Source: Yponomeuta sedellus (lineage: Eukaryota; Arthropoda; Insecta; Lepidoptera; Yponomeutidae). From it: 64,000 bases of DNA. The notes beneath the pieces are model-generated. The model had not been told where the DNA came from, did not search any database, and saw nothing but the letters and a program-made list of their open reading frames with translations. The position numbers were made by a program, and so were the translations under genes. Shown here piece by piece: positions 19,101 through 25,876 of this stretch (positions are counted from its first letter, which is position 1; the number at the start of each line of letters is the position of its first letter). The stretch covers positions 8,886,357 to 8,950,356 of the forward strand of contig OW203747.1 in assembly GCA_934045075.1 (NCBI GenBank). The letters are read 5' to 3'.

Positions 19101-21610
19101 GTACTCTGTTTTCAGTCATCGTCACTGTGTTGAACGCGTCTACAGAACTATTAATTTGTTTTTCGTCACCGTGGTATCAGTACTAGTACCGGATCTATAT
19201 CGATCGATGAGCACTGTAAGTTTCACCGTCTGTAAGCACTTATCATTTACACATTTACAATTTTAGGTTAAAAAGCCAAAGCAAAATGGATGTGCCTTAA
19301 CAAAAATAATAATAAAATTTATGGACATACTAGCTGATCCAGCGAACTTCGTACCGCCTAACAGTCGATTCTTTTTTTTTTCTCCGTAAGATTCATCCTC
19401 GTACTTCAAAGAATATGCTACAAAAAAGAATTAGCGAAATCGGTTCAGCTGCTCTCGAGATTTGCGCTTACCAACACATTCAGCGATTCATTTTTGTATT
19501 ATAGACTAGCTGACCCAGCGAACTTCGTACGGCCCAACAGTCGATTGTATTTTTTTTCTCTCCGTATGAACCATCCACGTACTTCAAGAAATATTCTAAA
19601 AACAAGAATTAGTGAAATCGTTTCAACTGATCTCGAGATATCAGCTTACCAACACATTCGGCGGTTAATTTTTATATTATAGAAGATTACACAGATCTTG
19701 TCAGCCCTATACTAACTATAGCTATCGAATACGCTACATAGTATATTTGTAAAAGGTACTGTTAATTTTTTTTTTCGAATTAACTCTTATCTTTAGAACC
19801 ACTAGTAGCCAGCCAGCACCACGAGTCCAACACAAGTTATTGTTCTGATAGATGTTACTAATTTATCGCGCATTTTTTTATATAAGATTTCTCAAGTCGG
19901 AATAAGATTTTTAATTTTTTTTCTTATTTATGTAGTCTAAACACATGAAGGCTATGTCCAGCAGTGGACTAATATAGCCTGAAGAAGAAAAAGAAGAAGA
20001 TGTAATTTTTAATGACTAATTGCAAAAGCGCGGCTTTCAAGTGATGCGCGTTTGTTTCAGCTGGGTGCTTGCCTCCTCTTCGTCACAGGCTGTACATTTC
20101 CCGCTATAATTGAAACTATGGTCACGTGGAAAGATCATCCTGGAGGTATACGGTAATTGACAACTTTCAGACATTTGTGTAAAAACTTTTTAAGCCTGCT
20201 GCTGTTTTCATGCATACGCTGCTGATTCAAAGGTTTGAAAAATCGACCTCAATAAAAAATGGTAATGATTTTTATTTGACTGATACTGATCAAATTTATA
20301 TGGGATAACCCGTGAAATATTTCGTTTGTAACAAAAATTTAATTTATAAAATTGGACGACAAGTTAATGAGTAATCAAATCACTGAAGATAATTTACATT
20401 AAGGAGCGCCATAGCGCCCTGTCTTCAGCTTGCTTACAAACATATTTAGAAGCTGAAAATTCCACCCATGCCGGGACTCGAACCTGCGACCTCTGGCACG
20501 GTTAGCCAGAGGTCGCGGTTTCGAGTCCCGGCATGGTTGGATTTTTTTGTCTCTAAATAGATTTTTTAAATTGTCCTTAGCACGTTAGGAACGGTTGGCG
20601 CATTAAAATAATATAATCACTGAAGATACTATCAAAGATATAAGGACAAGTAAAATTAGATGAGATCCGCCTCATTTTTCTCTAGTTCATTAAAAGCACT
20701 GATCATTTATAATAACATAAGAACATAAAATAAACTCACGCCTGCGTCCCGGAGGGGCAGACATTGACCAGCGTCTGCCACTTGCCACGATCCTGACAGA
20801 TGTCTTTCGCTTCATTTGTCCTTGTATGCACGCACCCGGTTTAGTAAAGTATCCAACTTGTTATCTCGCTTTTTGCTAATACGAGTACATCCCGTATGTA
20901 TGTATTTGTATGTATTTATTAATATAAAAGAACACATTACATGTTATAAATAAGGCCCCACAAAACCAATTACTTGGTTTGACTGTGGGAGCAGTCTCGT
21001 TTACAATAGTTTTACCAGATATTTTTACTTTTACCAGATATACAGTCGTGGTAAACTAATTAAGGACATTCAAGATAGTGAAGGGCTATAACCGGTTATG
21101 TACATTTAAATATAAAACCCTATTGATTTCTCAGCACCTATTATCAGCATAATGTGGTCCGATTATTATGCTATAAATGGCTGTAAATAAAACATTTAAT
21201 AAATAGAAAAGTATTTAATATCAAAGATTAAACAGTGGCGGGCCTTGCTGTCAGAAGTTATCAAGCCGCCCATAAGGCCTCTGACATGGCTTAACGATTC
21301 ATTATATAACAGCCGGCACCAACGGCTTAACGTGCCTTGCGAAGCACGGAAGCGCTCGGAAAAACTGCCACTAGCGGTAGTCACGGGACGAACACCCATA
21401 AATAACATAGTAAACTTTATTATGCTGCTTTATTATGTTGATTTACAATAAGTTCCAACCGTGTCCTTATGGGACTTCTTCAATGTTTTTATTTACTTAT
21501 ATTTTCTCGTTTACAGATGGGTCCTAATCAAGAACATAACTCTAATGATAAGCGGTTTCATGTTCTTTTGTGCAATGGTATATTCTAATATAAATTATAT
21601 AGATAATTAA
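271..21610 (+). CDS. SLC36/PAT-type proton-coupled amino acid transporter, gene 1 (11 exons)
   Basis: This is a membrane transporter of the SLC36 (PAT, 'pathetic'-like) branch, which moves small neutral amino acids with protons across plasma or lysosomal membranes. The CDS joins 271-315, 3673-3821, 11195-11339, 13576-13697, 15309-15529, 15977-16180, 17007-17112, 17971-18093, 19116-19215, 20061-20152 and 21517-21610. Every junction is GT-AG and the phases close exactly, giving 466 codons plus TAA, normal for the family. A hydrophilic N-terminus of about 65 residues is followed by about 11 hydrophobic segments. Family landmarks are the TM1 motif LLKGSLGIGVMGMDEAFK (residues 73-90), SINGITTYLPIENHM (269-283), an FPAIIE motif in TM10 and WVLIKN at the start of TM11. 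The usual TM1 proline is Asp86. I see no canonical AATAAA soon after the stop. Membership of SLC36 is firm; substrate and location are inferred from the family. Confidence 0.85.
316..610. other. Start of intron 1, no feature
   Basis: AT-rich intron. Only a short LINE-tail-like phrase (gtccactgcaggacacggga, about 542-561) is recognisable. Confidence 0.4.
611..977 (-). mobile_element. 5S-derived SINE, near full length
   Basis: In element orientation it begins with the head GAAGCGCTCGTGGCCTAG. It then has a 5S-like block (TTAAGCAACAACAGGCGCGG, then GGATGGGTGA in better copies) and ends with GGGGACATACAAGGGTTGAT. About 365 bp. The same family recurs roughly 20 times in the window on both strands. 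Confidence 0.75.
1011..1045. repeat. Perfect 17-bp-arm palindrome
   Basis: Arms of 17 bp (catcgataaaatattac) around a single base. It sits in a TATG-rich simple-sequence stretch right after the SINE. Confidence 0.8.
1125..1300. repeat. Interspersed repeat with CTGAAAATCAG motif
   Basis: It contains gatgcccttgctgaaaatca and a 'gacctttttgccgc' phrase. Similar pieces lie at 14455-14600, 28385-28560 and 56095-56275. They probably come from one LINE or SINE 3' end; I cannot place the family. Confidence 0.4.
1305..1565 (-). pseudogene. RTE-like LINE ORF C-terminus and 3' end
   Basis: On the minus strand it reads RLGKRSVGRPPTRWDDDLRK-like residues (here GRPPTRW), a CWMRQAEDRALW-like stretch and a stop after the QQWTSI-like end. 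A TCCAGCAGTGGACTAGTATA tail with GACGATGACGATGA follows. This is the common C-terminus and GATGA-type tail of RTE-like LINEs. It is 5'-truncated. Confidence 0.6.
1570..2320. other. Intron stretch with a hairpin and a SINE scrap
   Basis: At 1684-1745 gtatggagatgcgcg and its reverse complement flank a 30-base spacer, inside a region with repeated GTGACG/CGTCAC words, possibly a degraded MITE. At 1850-1995 there is a minus-strand scrap of the tRNA-headed SINE also seen at 47395-47585. The rest shows nothing recognisable. Confidence 0.35.
2325..2380 (+). mobile_element. 3' scrap of tRNA-SINE (GCCTCGGTGGCGCAG family)
   Basis: It matches the 3' end (gctaacgagatctctgtatt ... gtccatgaatatttat) of the SINE seen complete at 41837-42060 and 9640-9890. 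Confidence 0.55.
2381..2814. other. Intron stretch, nothing recognised
   Basis: No repeat family, exon or structure that I can support. Confidence 0.3.
2815..3410 (+). mobile_element. Cluster of 5S-derived SINE copies, tandem 3' pieces
   Basis: A near-complete copy occupies 2815-3142. It is followed in the same orientation by 3'-only pieces at about 3158-3290 and 3315-3410. Each repeats the TCCTCCACCAACCCG to GGGGACATACAAGGG segment. The serial 3' ends look like repeated truncated insertion or local duplication. Confidence 0.65.
3421..3572 (-). pseudogene. RTE-like LINE 3' end fragment
   Basis: The same C-terminal/3' end segment as at 1305-1565 (ccactgctggacatagcc, agcgccatagcgcgctgtct), with a CTTCTTCTT tail on the plus strand. 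Confidence 0.55.
3673..3821 (+). CDS. Gene 1 exon 2 (cytosolic N-terminus)
   Basis: Acceptor catttcag, donor gtacgt. It encodes residues 16-64 plus two bases of Asn65. The sequence is hydrophilic (VPPLSSTQAIEDN...), fitting the cytosolic N-terminal tail of PAT proteins. The split codon AA|C is also used at the matching junction of gene 2. Confidence 0.8.
3822..4315. other. Intron 2, unrecognised single-copy-looking stretch
   Basis: No recognised repeat or exon. The word content looks less repetitive than its surroundings. Confidence 0.3.
4318..4464. repeat. Degenerate (GTTC)n tract
   Basis: About 145 bp of GTTC/GTTCG-type words with many substitutions. The LTR element inserted at its right end and duplicated a GTTC. 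Confidence 0.8.
4469..4839 (-). repeat. LTR, 3' in element orientation
   Basis: 371 bp, TGTAAGGAGTCAGG...ATATTCCTAACA on the plus strand. Read on the minus strand, a CRE-like TGACGTCA (4791-4798) lies just upstream of a TATA box (4775-4783). Confidence 0.75.
5290..6075. repeat. GC-rich 23-bp minisatellite inside the LTR element
   Basis: Units such as CAGCGCTCGGCAGCAGCGCG plus CGT repeat with a 23-bp period. Earlier units have CAGCAGCAGCGCGCGTCAG variants and a longer repeat containing CACTTGCGCTTGTCAGGCGC. Because 23 is not a multiple of three and no unit holds a stop, all three plus frames stay open, giving Ala/Arg/Gln/Ser-rich readings. The composition contrasts sharply with the AT-rich flanks. 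I do not call it a gene. Confidence 0.85.
6078..6240. repeat. 41-bp tandem repeat, about 4 copies
   Basis: Repeats of GACATAGGCACGACGTTAGC followed by ATATCCRACCAGAACCATTT at a 41-bp spacing, directly after the 23-bp minisatellite. Confidence 0.8.
6255..6530. repeat. GC-rich CGCAGTCGCAG repeat tract
   Basis: Imperfect repeats of GGCGCGCAGTCGCAGCCCGC and relatives. It looks like a further diverged part of the same minisatellite region. Confidence 0.6.
6531..8335. other. Remaining internal region of the LTR element
   Basis: No ORF with a recognisable gag, protease or polymerase motif on either strand. A hairpin lies at 7283-7340: aaacgttgtcttacaagt and its complement, with a 20-odd-base loop. 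A moderately GC-rich block at 7800-8170 might be a gag remnant on the minus strand, but I cannot identify it. The minus-strand sequence next to the LTR starts TCAGAAGTGGGATT and would be the primer-binding site region. Confidence 0.4.
8631..9466 (-). mobile_element. Deleted Jockey-like LINE nested in the LTR
   Basis: An 836-bp insert with a plus-strand T run (8631-8646), that is, a minus-strand poly(A) tail. Exact 10-bp target duplications CCGGAGCGCG lie at 8621-8630 and 9467-9476. It joins the end of an ORF1-like reading to a 3' UTR; the reverse-transcriptase ORF is missing. Confidence 0.75.
9045..9466 (-). pseudogene. LINE ORF1 (zinc-knuckle) C-terminal fragment
   Basis: The minus strand reads LCNQSGHTANYRGCPRAP, the last CCHC-like knuckle of Jockey-type ORF1 proteins. 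A Pro/Ala-rich linker follows, then a short helical tail ending MLSSFV and a stop (9045-9047). The N-terminal part is absent. The frame runs on into the flanking LTR by chance. Confidence 0.6.
9640..9895 (+). mobile_element. tRNA-derived SINE (GCCTCG..GGCGCAGCGG family)
   Basis: The tRNA-like head has an A box (TGGCGCAGCGGTTTGGC) and a B box (GTTCGATCCC). The body includes TCTCGGGTCTTGGATGTTAT and ends GTCCATGAATATTTATTTAT. The sibling copy at 41837-42060 is on the minus strand. The tRNA fold is not intact enough to call a tRNA gene. Confidence 0.75.
10210..10539 (-). mobile_element. 309-bp tRNA-like repeat, monomer with TSD
   Basis: One unit of the tRNA-like repeat family, 330 bp, flanked by ATGACTTTTCTA at 10198-10209 and 10540-10551. 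On the minus strand it has the tRNA-like core (GCCCATTAGCTCAGTTGG, then GGTTCGAATCCCGGC). Its ends fall in the ACTATTTTTA segment. Confidence 0.8.
10545..10672 (+). mobile_element. 3' part of tRNA-derived SINE
   Basis: From ACTTTTCTAGTTTGTATT-like body sequence to GGGCTAACGAGATCTGTGTA. It is the family of 9640-9895, lacking its head. Confidence 0.6.
10797..11139 (-). mobile_element. 5S-derived SINE, near full length
   Basis: Reverse copy from the ACCCTTGTATGTCCCCACTG end to the ACGAACGCTTCA head. It ends about 55 bp before gene 1 exon 3. Confidence 0.75.
11195..11339 (+). CDS. Gene 1 exon 3 (TM1-TM2)
   Basis: Acceptor ttctag, donor gtcagt. It encodes residues 66-113, with the PAT TM1 signature KGSLGIGVMGM followed by DEAFKHGGLW. 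It is 145 bases, exactly the length of gene 2 exon 3. The position that is proline in well-studied SLC36 proteins is Asp86 here. Confidence 0.92.
11522..11735 (-). mobile_element. tRNA-derived SINE (CTCTGTGGCGTAACGG family)
   Basis: The minus-strand head GTGGCGTAACGGTAGCGCG with B box GGTTCGAATCCC is followed by a body ending in TGCCTGTATGTAAATGTTAT. Same family at 34634-34835, 36497-36698 and 61226-61437. Confidence 0.75.
11742..11865 (+). pseudogene. LINE ORF C-terminal scrap
   Basis: Encodes a diverged TRNRRACMQ...DEAKVICQDRGKWQSLVSAY-type end with GYRRE/GIQA. It is the same LINE family as the longer fragment at 57205-57733. Confidence 0.55.
11877..12195. repeat. (TATG)n microsatellite, about 319 bp
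   Basis: About 79 units of TATG with a single ATTT-type interruption near 11911. The long ORFs on both strands are artefacts of the period-4 repeat. Confidence 0.98.
12656..12835. mobile_element. Palindromic copy of the tRNA-like repeat, with TSD
   Basis: Two inverted half-units meet inside the anticodon-stem region (CCTCTGGCTATCCGAGCCAG), giving arms of about 60 bp. Flanked by AGATGACAGTAGTT at 12642-12655 and 12836-12849 (14 bp). Confidence 0.88.
12850..13575. other. Intron 3 of gene 1: AT-rich, (TA)n and a LINE 3' end
   Basis: (TA)n runs from about 13120 to 13197. At 13320-13450 a LINE-type 3' end reads GCGATAAGACCGCCAATTGT, then CAATAAAG and a CTAAT tail. Similar 3' ends appear at 25730-25870 and, reversed, at 52780-52860. 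Confidence 0.55.
13576..13697 (+). CDS. Gene 1 exon 4
   Basis: Acceptor ttcag, donor gttagt. It encodes residues 114-153 (MLVSSAHVLYMRLRMPWLTY...KYF) plus AG of Arg154. It covers the end of TM2 and the following cytosolic loop, where the family has a 'YSD/YPD'-like motif; here it is TYPDLAEQA. Confidence 0.9.
14130..14355. mobile_element. Tc1-like MITE (CTGTTAGCTTTTAG family)
   Basis: About 225 bp with inverted ends TTAGATTTTAGAATATACC and GGTATATTCTAAAATCTAAC. Internal words match 17399-17588. Confidence 0.65.
14632..15175 (-). mobile_element. Diverged 5S-derived SINE split by a tRNA-like repeat
   Basis: SINE sequence runs 14632-14966 and resumes at 15124 (CAGTTTAAGATCACTCGG). The interruption is the element below with its 13-bp duplication. 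Confidence 0.6.
14967..15123 (+). mobile_element. Rearranged tRNA-like repeat with TSD
   Basis: It joins the CACTAACCCGTGCTAAGG end directly to a tRNA-like core in the opposite orientation, so it is a shortened inverted form. Flanked by CTTCGTAACAGTT at 14954-14966 and 15124-15136. Confidence 0.85.
15309..15529 (+). CDS. Gene 1 exon 5 (TM3-TM5)
   Basis: Acceptor tttttcag, donor gtaagt. It encodes Arg154 to Ile227 plus one base. It contains YLVELFLFTTQSANCSF (TM3), LTLKQV, a hydrophobic run VVPLLCLCLI (TM4) and RKLKFLAVFS, like the family 'IRNLKYLAPFS' stretch. Confidence 0.92.
15555..15830 (+). mobile_element. LINE C-terminus fused to 5S-SINE 3' half
   Basis: It first encodes RLGKRSVGHPPTRWDEDLRR, the RTE-like C-terminal motif. 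It then continues as the 3' half of the 5S-SINE (CCGTTAAGCCAAGTCAGAG through GGGGACATAACGGGATGATG). This could be a chimeric insertion or a SINE that shares a LINE-derived part. Confidence 0.5.
15977..16180 (+). CDS. Gene 1 exon 6 (TM5-TM6)
   Basis: Acceptor gctag, donor gtaagt. It encodes Val228 to Ile295 plus one base. It ends TM5, runs through a charged loop (EGEEPARPAWKSWHG) and holds the TM6 motif SINGITTYLPIENHM. In other SLC36 proteins this motif usually carries Glu-Gly where Asn-Gly stands here. Confidence 0.92.
16210..16330 (+). mobile_element. LINE 3' end scrap
   Basis: GGCATTACCCCATATGATAG, then TATGTCCAGCAGTGGACTAG and a GACGACGACGAAA tail. Same 3' end as 32400-32690 and, reversed, 63440-63690. 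Confidence 0.55.
16541..16908 (+). mobile_element. 5S-derived SINE, near full length
   Basis: Complete from GAAGCGCTCGTGGCCTAGG to ACATACAAGGGTTGATAAC in intron 6. It ends about 100 bp before exon 7. Confidence 0.78.
17007..17112 (+). CDS. Gene 1 exon 7 (TM7)
   Basis: Acceptor after a long T tract, donor gtaagt. It encodes Ser296 to Asp330 plus TC of Ser331. TM7 is SIIVLLAVIMIGALGYAAWG, followed by the extracellular GEDCVTPITYHIPND, matching the family's 'FGDDV...ITLNLP' region. Confidence 0.92.
17399..17588. mobile_element. Tc1-like MITE with intact inverted ends
   Basis: About 190 bp. TAGTCTGTTAGCTTTTAGAA at the left and TTCTAAAAGCTAACAGACTA at the right give a TA-flanked TIR of about 27 bp. 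Confidence 0.75.
17971..18093 (+). CDS. Gene 1 exon 8 (TM8)
   Basis: Acceptor ttttccag, donor gtaagt. It encodes Ser331 to Asn371 plus CC of Pro372. It holds one long hydrophobic helix (ALKVILAIMLNVTFAVHFWV) and a loop ending in FYKDNP. Confidence 0.9.
18272..18370 (+). pseudogene. LINE C-terminal scrap
   Basis: Diverged CGTGGCATGTGGCAGATCCT...CTACCGCTCCGATATACAGG, the same coding end as at 57660-57733. Confidence 0.4.
18455..18700. repeat. Degenerate (GAAC)n tract
   Basis: About 245 bp of GAACGAAC words with substitutions. Confidence 0.85.
18805..19098 (-). mobile_element. Permuted tRNA-like repeat at the exon 9 acceptor
   Basis: 294 bp flanked by TGGTACTCTGTTT at 18792-18804 and 19099-19111. 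Its ends fall in AAAACCTATTTA and GCTAAGGACATTTTAAAAC. That is a different point of the unit from the copy at 10210-10539, so the two are circular permutations of one sequence. The right duplication forms the polypyrimidine tract of the acceptor for exon 9 (19116). Confidence 0.85.
19116..19215 (+). CDS. Gene 1 exon 9 (TM9)
   Basis: Acceptor ctctgttttcag, donor gtaagt. It encodes Pro372 to Thr405 (HRHCVERVYRTINLFFVTVV...). Its polypyrimidine tract is partly the target-site duplication of a repeat inserted just upstream (18805-19098). Confidence 0.88.
19326..19685 (+). repeat. Two tandem copies of a TAGCTGACCCAGCGAACTTC repeat
   Basis: Units start near 19329 and 19505 (about 176-bp spacing). 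Each runs from CTGACCCAGCGAACTTCGTA through TCGGTTCAGCTGCTCTCGAG to TTTTTATATTATAGA. Related pieces lie at 42930-43105 and 57064-57180. Probably a MITE or LINE 3' segment; family unknown. Confidence 0.65.
20061..20152 (+). CDS. Gene 1 exon 10 (TM10)
   Basis: Acceptor tttgtttcag, donor gtaatt. It encodes Leu406 to Ile435 plus CG of Arg436: LGACLLFVTGCTFPAIIETM, the FPxIIE motif of TM10. I chose the gtaatt donor over an earlier gtatac because only it keeps exon 11 in frame. Confidence 0.88.
20392..20614. mobile_element. Chimeric palindromic tRNA-like repeat plus LINE scrap
   Basis: 223 bp between 14-bp duplications AATCACTGAAGATA (20378-20391, 20615-20628). The first 40 bases hold antisense RTE-like LINE end sequence (GAGCGCCATAGCGCCCTGTC). 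The rest is an inverted pair of tRNA-like half-units. Confidence 0.8.
20733..20862 (-). pseudogene. LINE C-terminal scrap
   Basis: Reverse of the CTGTCAGGATCGTGGCAAGT...GGGATACAGGCGTGA segment seen at 57660-57733. Confidence 0.5.
21228..21405 (-). mobile_element. Partial 5S-derived SINE
   Basis: Central part only (AGTGGCGGGCCTTGCTGTCA to CACGGGACG) in the last intron of gene 1. A further head piece of the family lies at 21895-21980. Confidence 0.65.
21517..21610 (+). CDS. Gene 1 terminal exon (TM11 and stop)
   Basis: Acceptor gtttacag. It encodes WVLIKNITLMISGFMFFCAM and a short tail ending YIDN, then TAA at 21608-21610. This matches the family C-terminus 'WVLLKD...'. There is almost no cytosolic tail. 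Confidence 0.9.
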
Positions 21611-21667
21611 ATGATTTTATTGAAATATACTGGTGTTTTGTTATTTAACGTTATTAATGGCAACCAT

Positions 21668-21890
21668 TAAAGCCTGCGCAGATGAGGGACTATCCCCGGG
21701 TACTTTTTTGTCGGTCGATATAGATCTCTCATAAATTGTGTCGAATAACGCACACGTAGGACTAAAAGTACCCCGTACAAAAAGTCCCACAAATTACCGA
21801 GGAAATCAAGAGACCGGAGTGGACAAAAGTTCGGTGTTTACTTAAAATAAATAAGTTTGAAAAAACGCCTTTTCTTTTTGAATTTCATGT
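21668..21890 (+). mobile_element. Partial copy of CCTGCGCAGACGAGGGACT element
   Basis: The left end matches the TIR and body of 30232-30768 (GAGGGACTATCCCCGGGTAC...). It follows gene 1's stop closely, so gene 1's 3' UTR may end in or before it. Confidence 0.55.
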
Positions 21891-21984
21891 AAATTACTGT
21901 CAGCAGTTATCACGCCGTTGTTGCTTGACTCAAGTGATTGATTCCAATCACTCACTCCGGCCAGGCCACGAGCGCTTCATGACG

Positions 21985-22962
21985 CAGTTAGGAATCTTTA
22001 ATTTACAAAAAATCGTAGCTTAAGCAAAGCCCAAAATAAAAAAAAGTAGAGGTCTTCTTTTGTGTAAACAGATAGATACATAGAGATAGATAGAGAACAC
22101 TGCATTGCACAACCAGAAAAAAGAATACAACCACGATTTTTTAAATCTAAGTAATGTTATAAGAGCGATCTCATACAGCCCACCTTTGGATAGAGTGGAC
22201 TGCAAGAAGAATGTAGTCGGTACGTGCATGTACATAAATAATTAAATCAATAATATATTGTAGTGTATTTAACTATCTGGCATCGGTCATCATCGTATGT
22301 CTGACTCCAGATCTTTGTCAACATTTGCGCCTAGTTGCATAAAAATCCGTTCAGCCGTTAATGCGTGATAGAGGAACAACGTCCAAACAAATTCCAAACT
22401 TCCACACTTATAATATTGTTAAAGGACAAGCGTGTTCTCAGATTTACGCTCTTTTCTTCGATATTCTAGGGTTTTTTATGTAACCTATATACTTCCTTCG
22501 TACATTTGCGAATTTGCAGTCGCAGTACCACACGCTAACTGTGAAGGAAAACATCGTGAGGAAACCCGCGGCTTGGTTGGCTCCGCACGTATTGACTAGT
22601 CTTTCCTGTGGGCTAGGCCGACTAAGTTTTCAGGATGGTATAGGTGCTGGGGTGCTGGGCAAGCCTACACCATCTATAAAACCATGTCCCAGGCACTACA
22701 GCGTCGGAGTGGTCCCTTCACCCATCTAGTGAGGATACCACTGGACGCTGGATAAATCATATCATTAAGTAGATGCAAAAAGGCCAATCATCATCATCAT
22801 ATACTTCCTACTGCAGAGCACAGACCTTCTCTATAAAAGAGAGGCTTTAAAAAGAGGCTTAAAAAGAGGCTTAAAAAAAGAGGCTTAATCACCACGAGTG
22901 CCCACCTCGGATTGGCAATTGGCAATCTCGTAAAAAATCAGGTCAAAATTTCTACGCAAATG
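21985..22962. other. Intergenic stretch with SINE scraps
   Basis: At 22540-22780 there is a degraded tRNA-SINE end (AACATCGTGAGGAAACC...CACTGGACGCTGG). AGAGGCTTAAAA is repeated near 22840-22885. Nothing else is recognised. Confidence 0.35.
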
Positions 22963-22964
22963 TA

Positions 22965-23222
22965 CAGTCTATTTATTCTTACTTGTCCAATTTAGTAAAC
23001 AAGATTCTACCCTTAAACTGTAACTTTTTCGTCCAAAACTGCCATATGTATTTCCATAAATGAAGTAACTTGGAACACTCTTTTAGATAACACGCTGCCA
23101 ATTTTATAAATAGTTCATGATAGTTCATGAATTTGCGAGAAAATGTCTAGGCATCTAATCTCAATTTTAAGGTTAGAATCTTGTTTACTAAATTGGACAA
23201 GTAAGAATAAATAGACTGTACA
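22965..23222. mobile_element. MITE with about 54-bp near-perfect TIRs
   Basis: CAGTCTATTTATTCTTACTT at the left and AAGTAAGAATAAATAGACTG at the right extend inward to about 54 bp through the AAACAAGATTCTA segment. The TA next to each end suggests a Tc1/mariner-like target. Confidence 0.85.
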
Positions 23223-23319
23223 GGTGAAAGTTGGTTGGTTTGAAAAACCGTCGAGACGAAATTAGTAATTTAAAACGCCATTTATTTAAACTATTACCGT
23301 AAAGCGAGCAGAAGTAAAA

Positions 23320-25876
23320 ACATGCTAAAAATTCCACCCATGCCGGGGCTCGAACCCGCGACCTCTGGCTAACCGTGCCAGCGCTCTCCCAACTGAGCTA
23401 ATGGACGACTGCCGACATCAGTGAAATTTCGAACCTCTTTACCACACTCTCTGTATTGCGTACAGGCAGCAACATCTAGCTGAAGCAATTTGCACCACTT
23501 GCAGCCCCGAGTACCTACTTGGCAGTTAGGTTTTACATCGGAATGATATCGCTGTACCCACATAATTATATTCTTTTCAATGCACTAACCCGTGGTTTTA
23601 CAAAACCTAACTGCAAAGTACTCGGGGCTGCAAGTGATGCAAATTGCTTCAGCCAGATGTTGCTGCCTGTACGTAATACCTACAGAGAGTGTTGTAAAGA
23701 GGTTCGAAATTTCACTGCGGCAGTTGCCCATTAGCTCAGTTGGGCGAGCGCTGGCACGGTTGATCGCGGGTTTGAGTCCCGGCACGGGTGGAATTATTAG
23801 CCTCTAAATGGGTTTTTTAAAATTGTCCTTGGCACGGGTTAGTGCATTAAAAAGAATAATATAGCCACTCCTTATTTGAAGAGTCTTTCCGATGTATGTC
23901 CTCCCTATTCATTATATTTAGATTTTATATGTATGGTTATTTATATGGTATTCCTTATGAATTCATTCATTTATTCATTCATTCATTCATTCATTCATTC
24001 ATTCATTCATTCATTCATTCATTCATTCATTCATTCATTCATTCATTCATTCATTCATTCATTCATTCATTCATTCATTCATTCATTCATTCATTCATTC
24101 ATTCATTCATTCATTCATTCATTCATTCATTCATTCATTCATTCATTCATTCATTCATTCATTCATTCATTCATTCATTCATTCATTCATTCATTCATTC
24201 ATTCATTCATTCATTCATTCATTCATTCATTCATTCATTCATTCATTCATTCATTCATTCATTCATTCATTCATTCATTCATTCATTCATTCATTCATTC
24301 ATTCATTCATTCATTCATTCATTCATTCATTCATTCATTCATTCATTCATTCATTCATTCATTCATTCATTCATTCATTCATTCATTCATTCATTCATTC
24401 ATTCATTCATTCATTCATTCATTCATTCATTCATTCATTCATTCATTCATTCATTCATTCATTCATTCATTCATTCATTCATTCATTCATTCATTCATTC
24501 ATTCATTCATTCATTCATTCATTCATTCATTCATTCATTCATTCATTCATTCATTCATTCATTCATTCATTCATTCATTCATTCATTCATTCATTCATTC
24601 ATTCATTCATTCATTCATTCATTCATTCATTCATTCATTCATTCATTCATTCATTCATTCATTCATTCATTCATTCATTCATTCATTCATTCATTCATTC
24701 ATTCATTCATTCATTCATTCATTCATTCATTCATTCATTCATTCATTCATTCATTCATTCATTCATTCATTCATTCATTCATTCATTCATTCATTCATTC
24801 ATTCATTCATTCATTCATTCATTCATTCATTCATTCATTCATTCATTCATTCATTCATTCATTCATTCATTCATTCATTCATTCATTCATTCATTCATTC
24901 ATTCATTCATTCATTCATTCATTCATTCATTCATTCATTCATTCATTCATTCATTCATTCATTCATTCATTCATTCATTCATTCATTCATTCATTCATTC
25001 ATTCATTCATTCATTCATTCATTCATTCATTCATTCATTCATTCATTCATTCATTCATTCATTCATTCATTCATTCATTCATTCATTCATTCATTCATTC
25101 ATTCATTCATTCATTCATTCATTCATTCATTCATTCATTCATTCATTCATTCATTCATTCATTCATTCATTCATTCATTCATTCATTCATTCATTCATTC
25201 ATTCATTCATTCATTCATTCATTCATTCATTCATTCATTCATTCATTCATTCATTCATTCATTCATTCATTCATTCATTCATTCATTCATTCATTCTTTC
25301 TTTCATTCATTCATTCATTCATTCATTCATTCATTCATTCATTCATTCATTCATTCATTCATTCATTCATTCATTCATTCATTCATTCATTCATTCATTC
25401 ATTCATTCATTCATTCATTCATTCATTCATTCATTCATTCATTCATTCATTCATTCATTCATTCATTCATTCATTCATTCATTCATTCATTCATTCATTC
25501 ATTCATTCATTCATTCATTCATTCATTCATTCATTCATTCATTCATTCATTCATTCATTCATTCATTCATTCATTCATTCATTCATTCATTCATTCATTC
25601 ATTCATTCATTCATTCATTCATTCATTCATTCATTCATTCATTCATTCATTCATTCATTCATTCATTTATATACTATTATTTTAATATATACGTTTAGTG
25701 TATTATATGTGTAAGTATATAATAATGTGGAAGGTTGTCTTTTTCCTTTTTTTTTTGCATGCCTGCCAAGTTTTCGTTCTACCTCCTGCGGTTGACTGGT
25801 AGAAAATGCCTATGGCATTAAGTTCGCCGCATTGTACAATTTTATGGTGCAATAAAGTATAAATAATAATAATATA
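23320..25876. mobile_element. Composite insertion: inverted tRNA-like repeats, ATTC array, LINE 3' end
   Basis: The block is flanked by AGCAGAAGTAAAA at 23307-23319 and 25877-25889. In order it has a minus-strand tRNA-like unit (23320-23595), a plus-strand unit (23596-23860), the ATTC array (23961-25665) and a LINE-type 3' end with GCAATAAAG and an AAT tail (about 25730-25876). The single outer duplication suggests one insertion event, with the array expanding later. Confidence 0.65.
23961..25665. repeat. (ATTC)n microsatellite, about 1.7 kb
   Basis: Around 426 units, almost uninterrupted; one CTTTCTTTC patch near 25295-25304. The long FIHS-repeat ORFs are artefacts. Confidence 0.98.

Noticed and set aside
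23876..25714. Plus-strand ORFs of about 600 codons reading FIHS repeats
   Set aside because: Artefact of the ATTC microsatellite.
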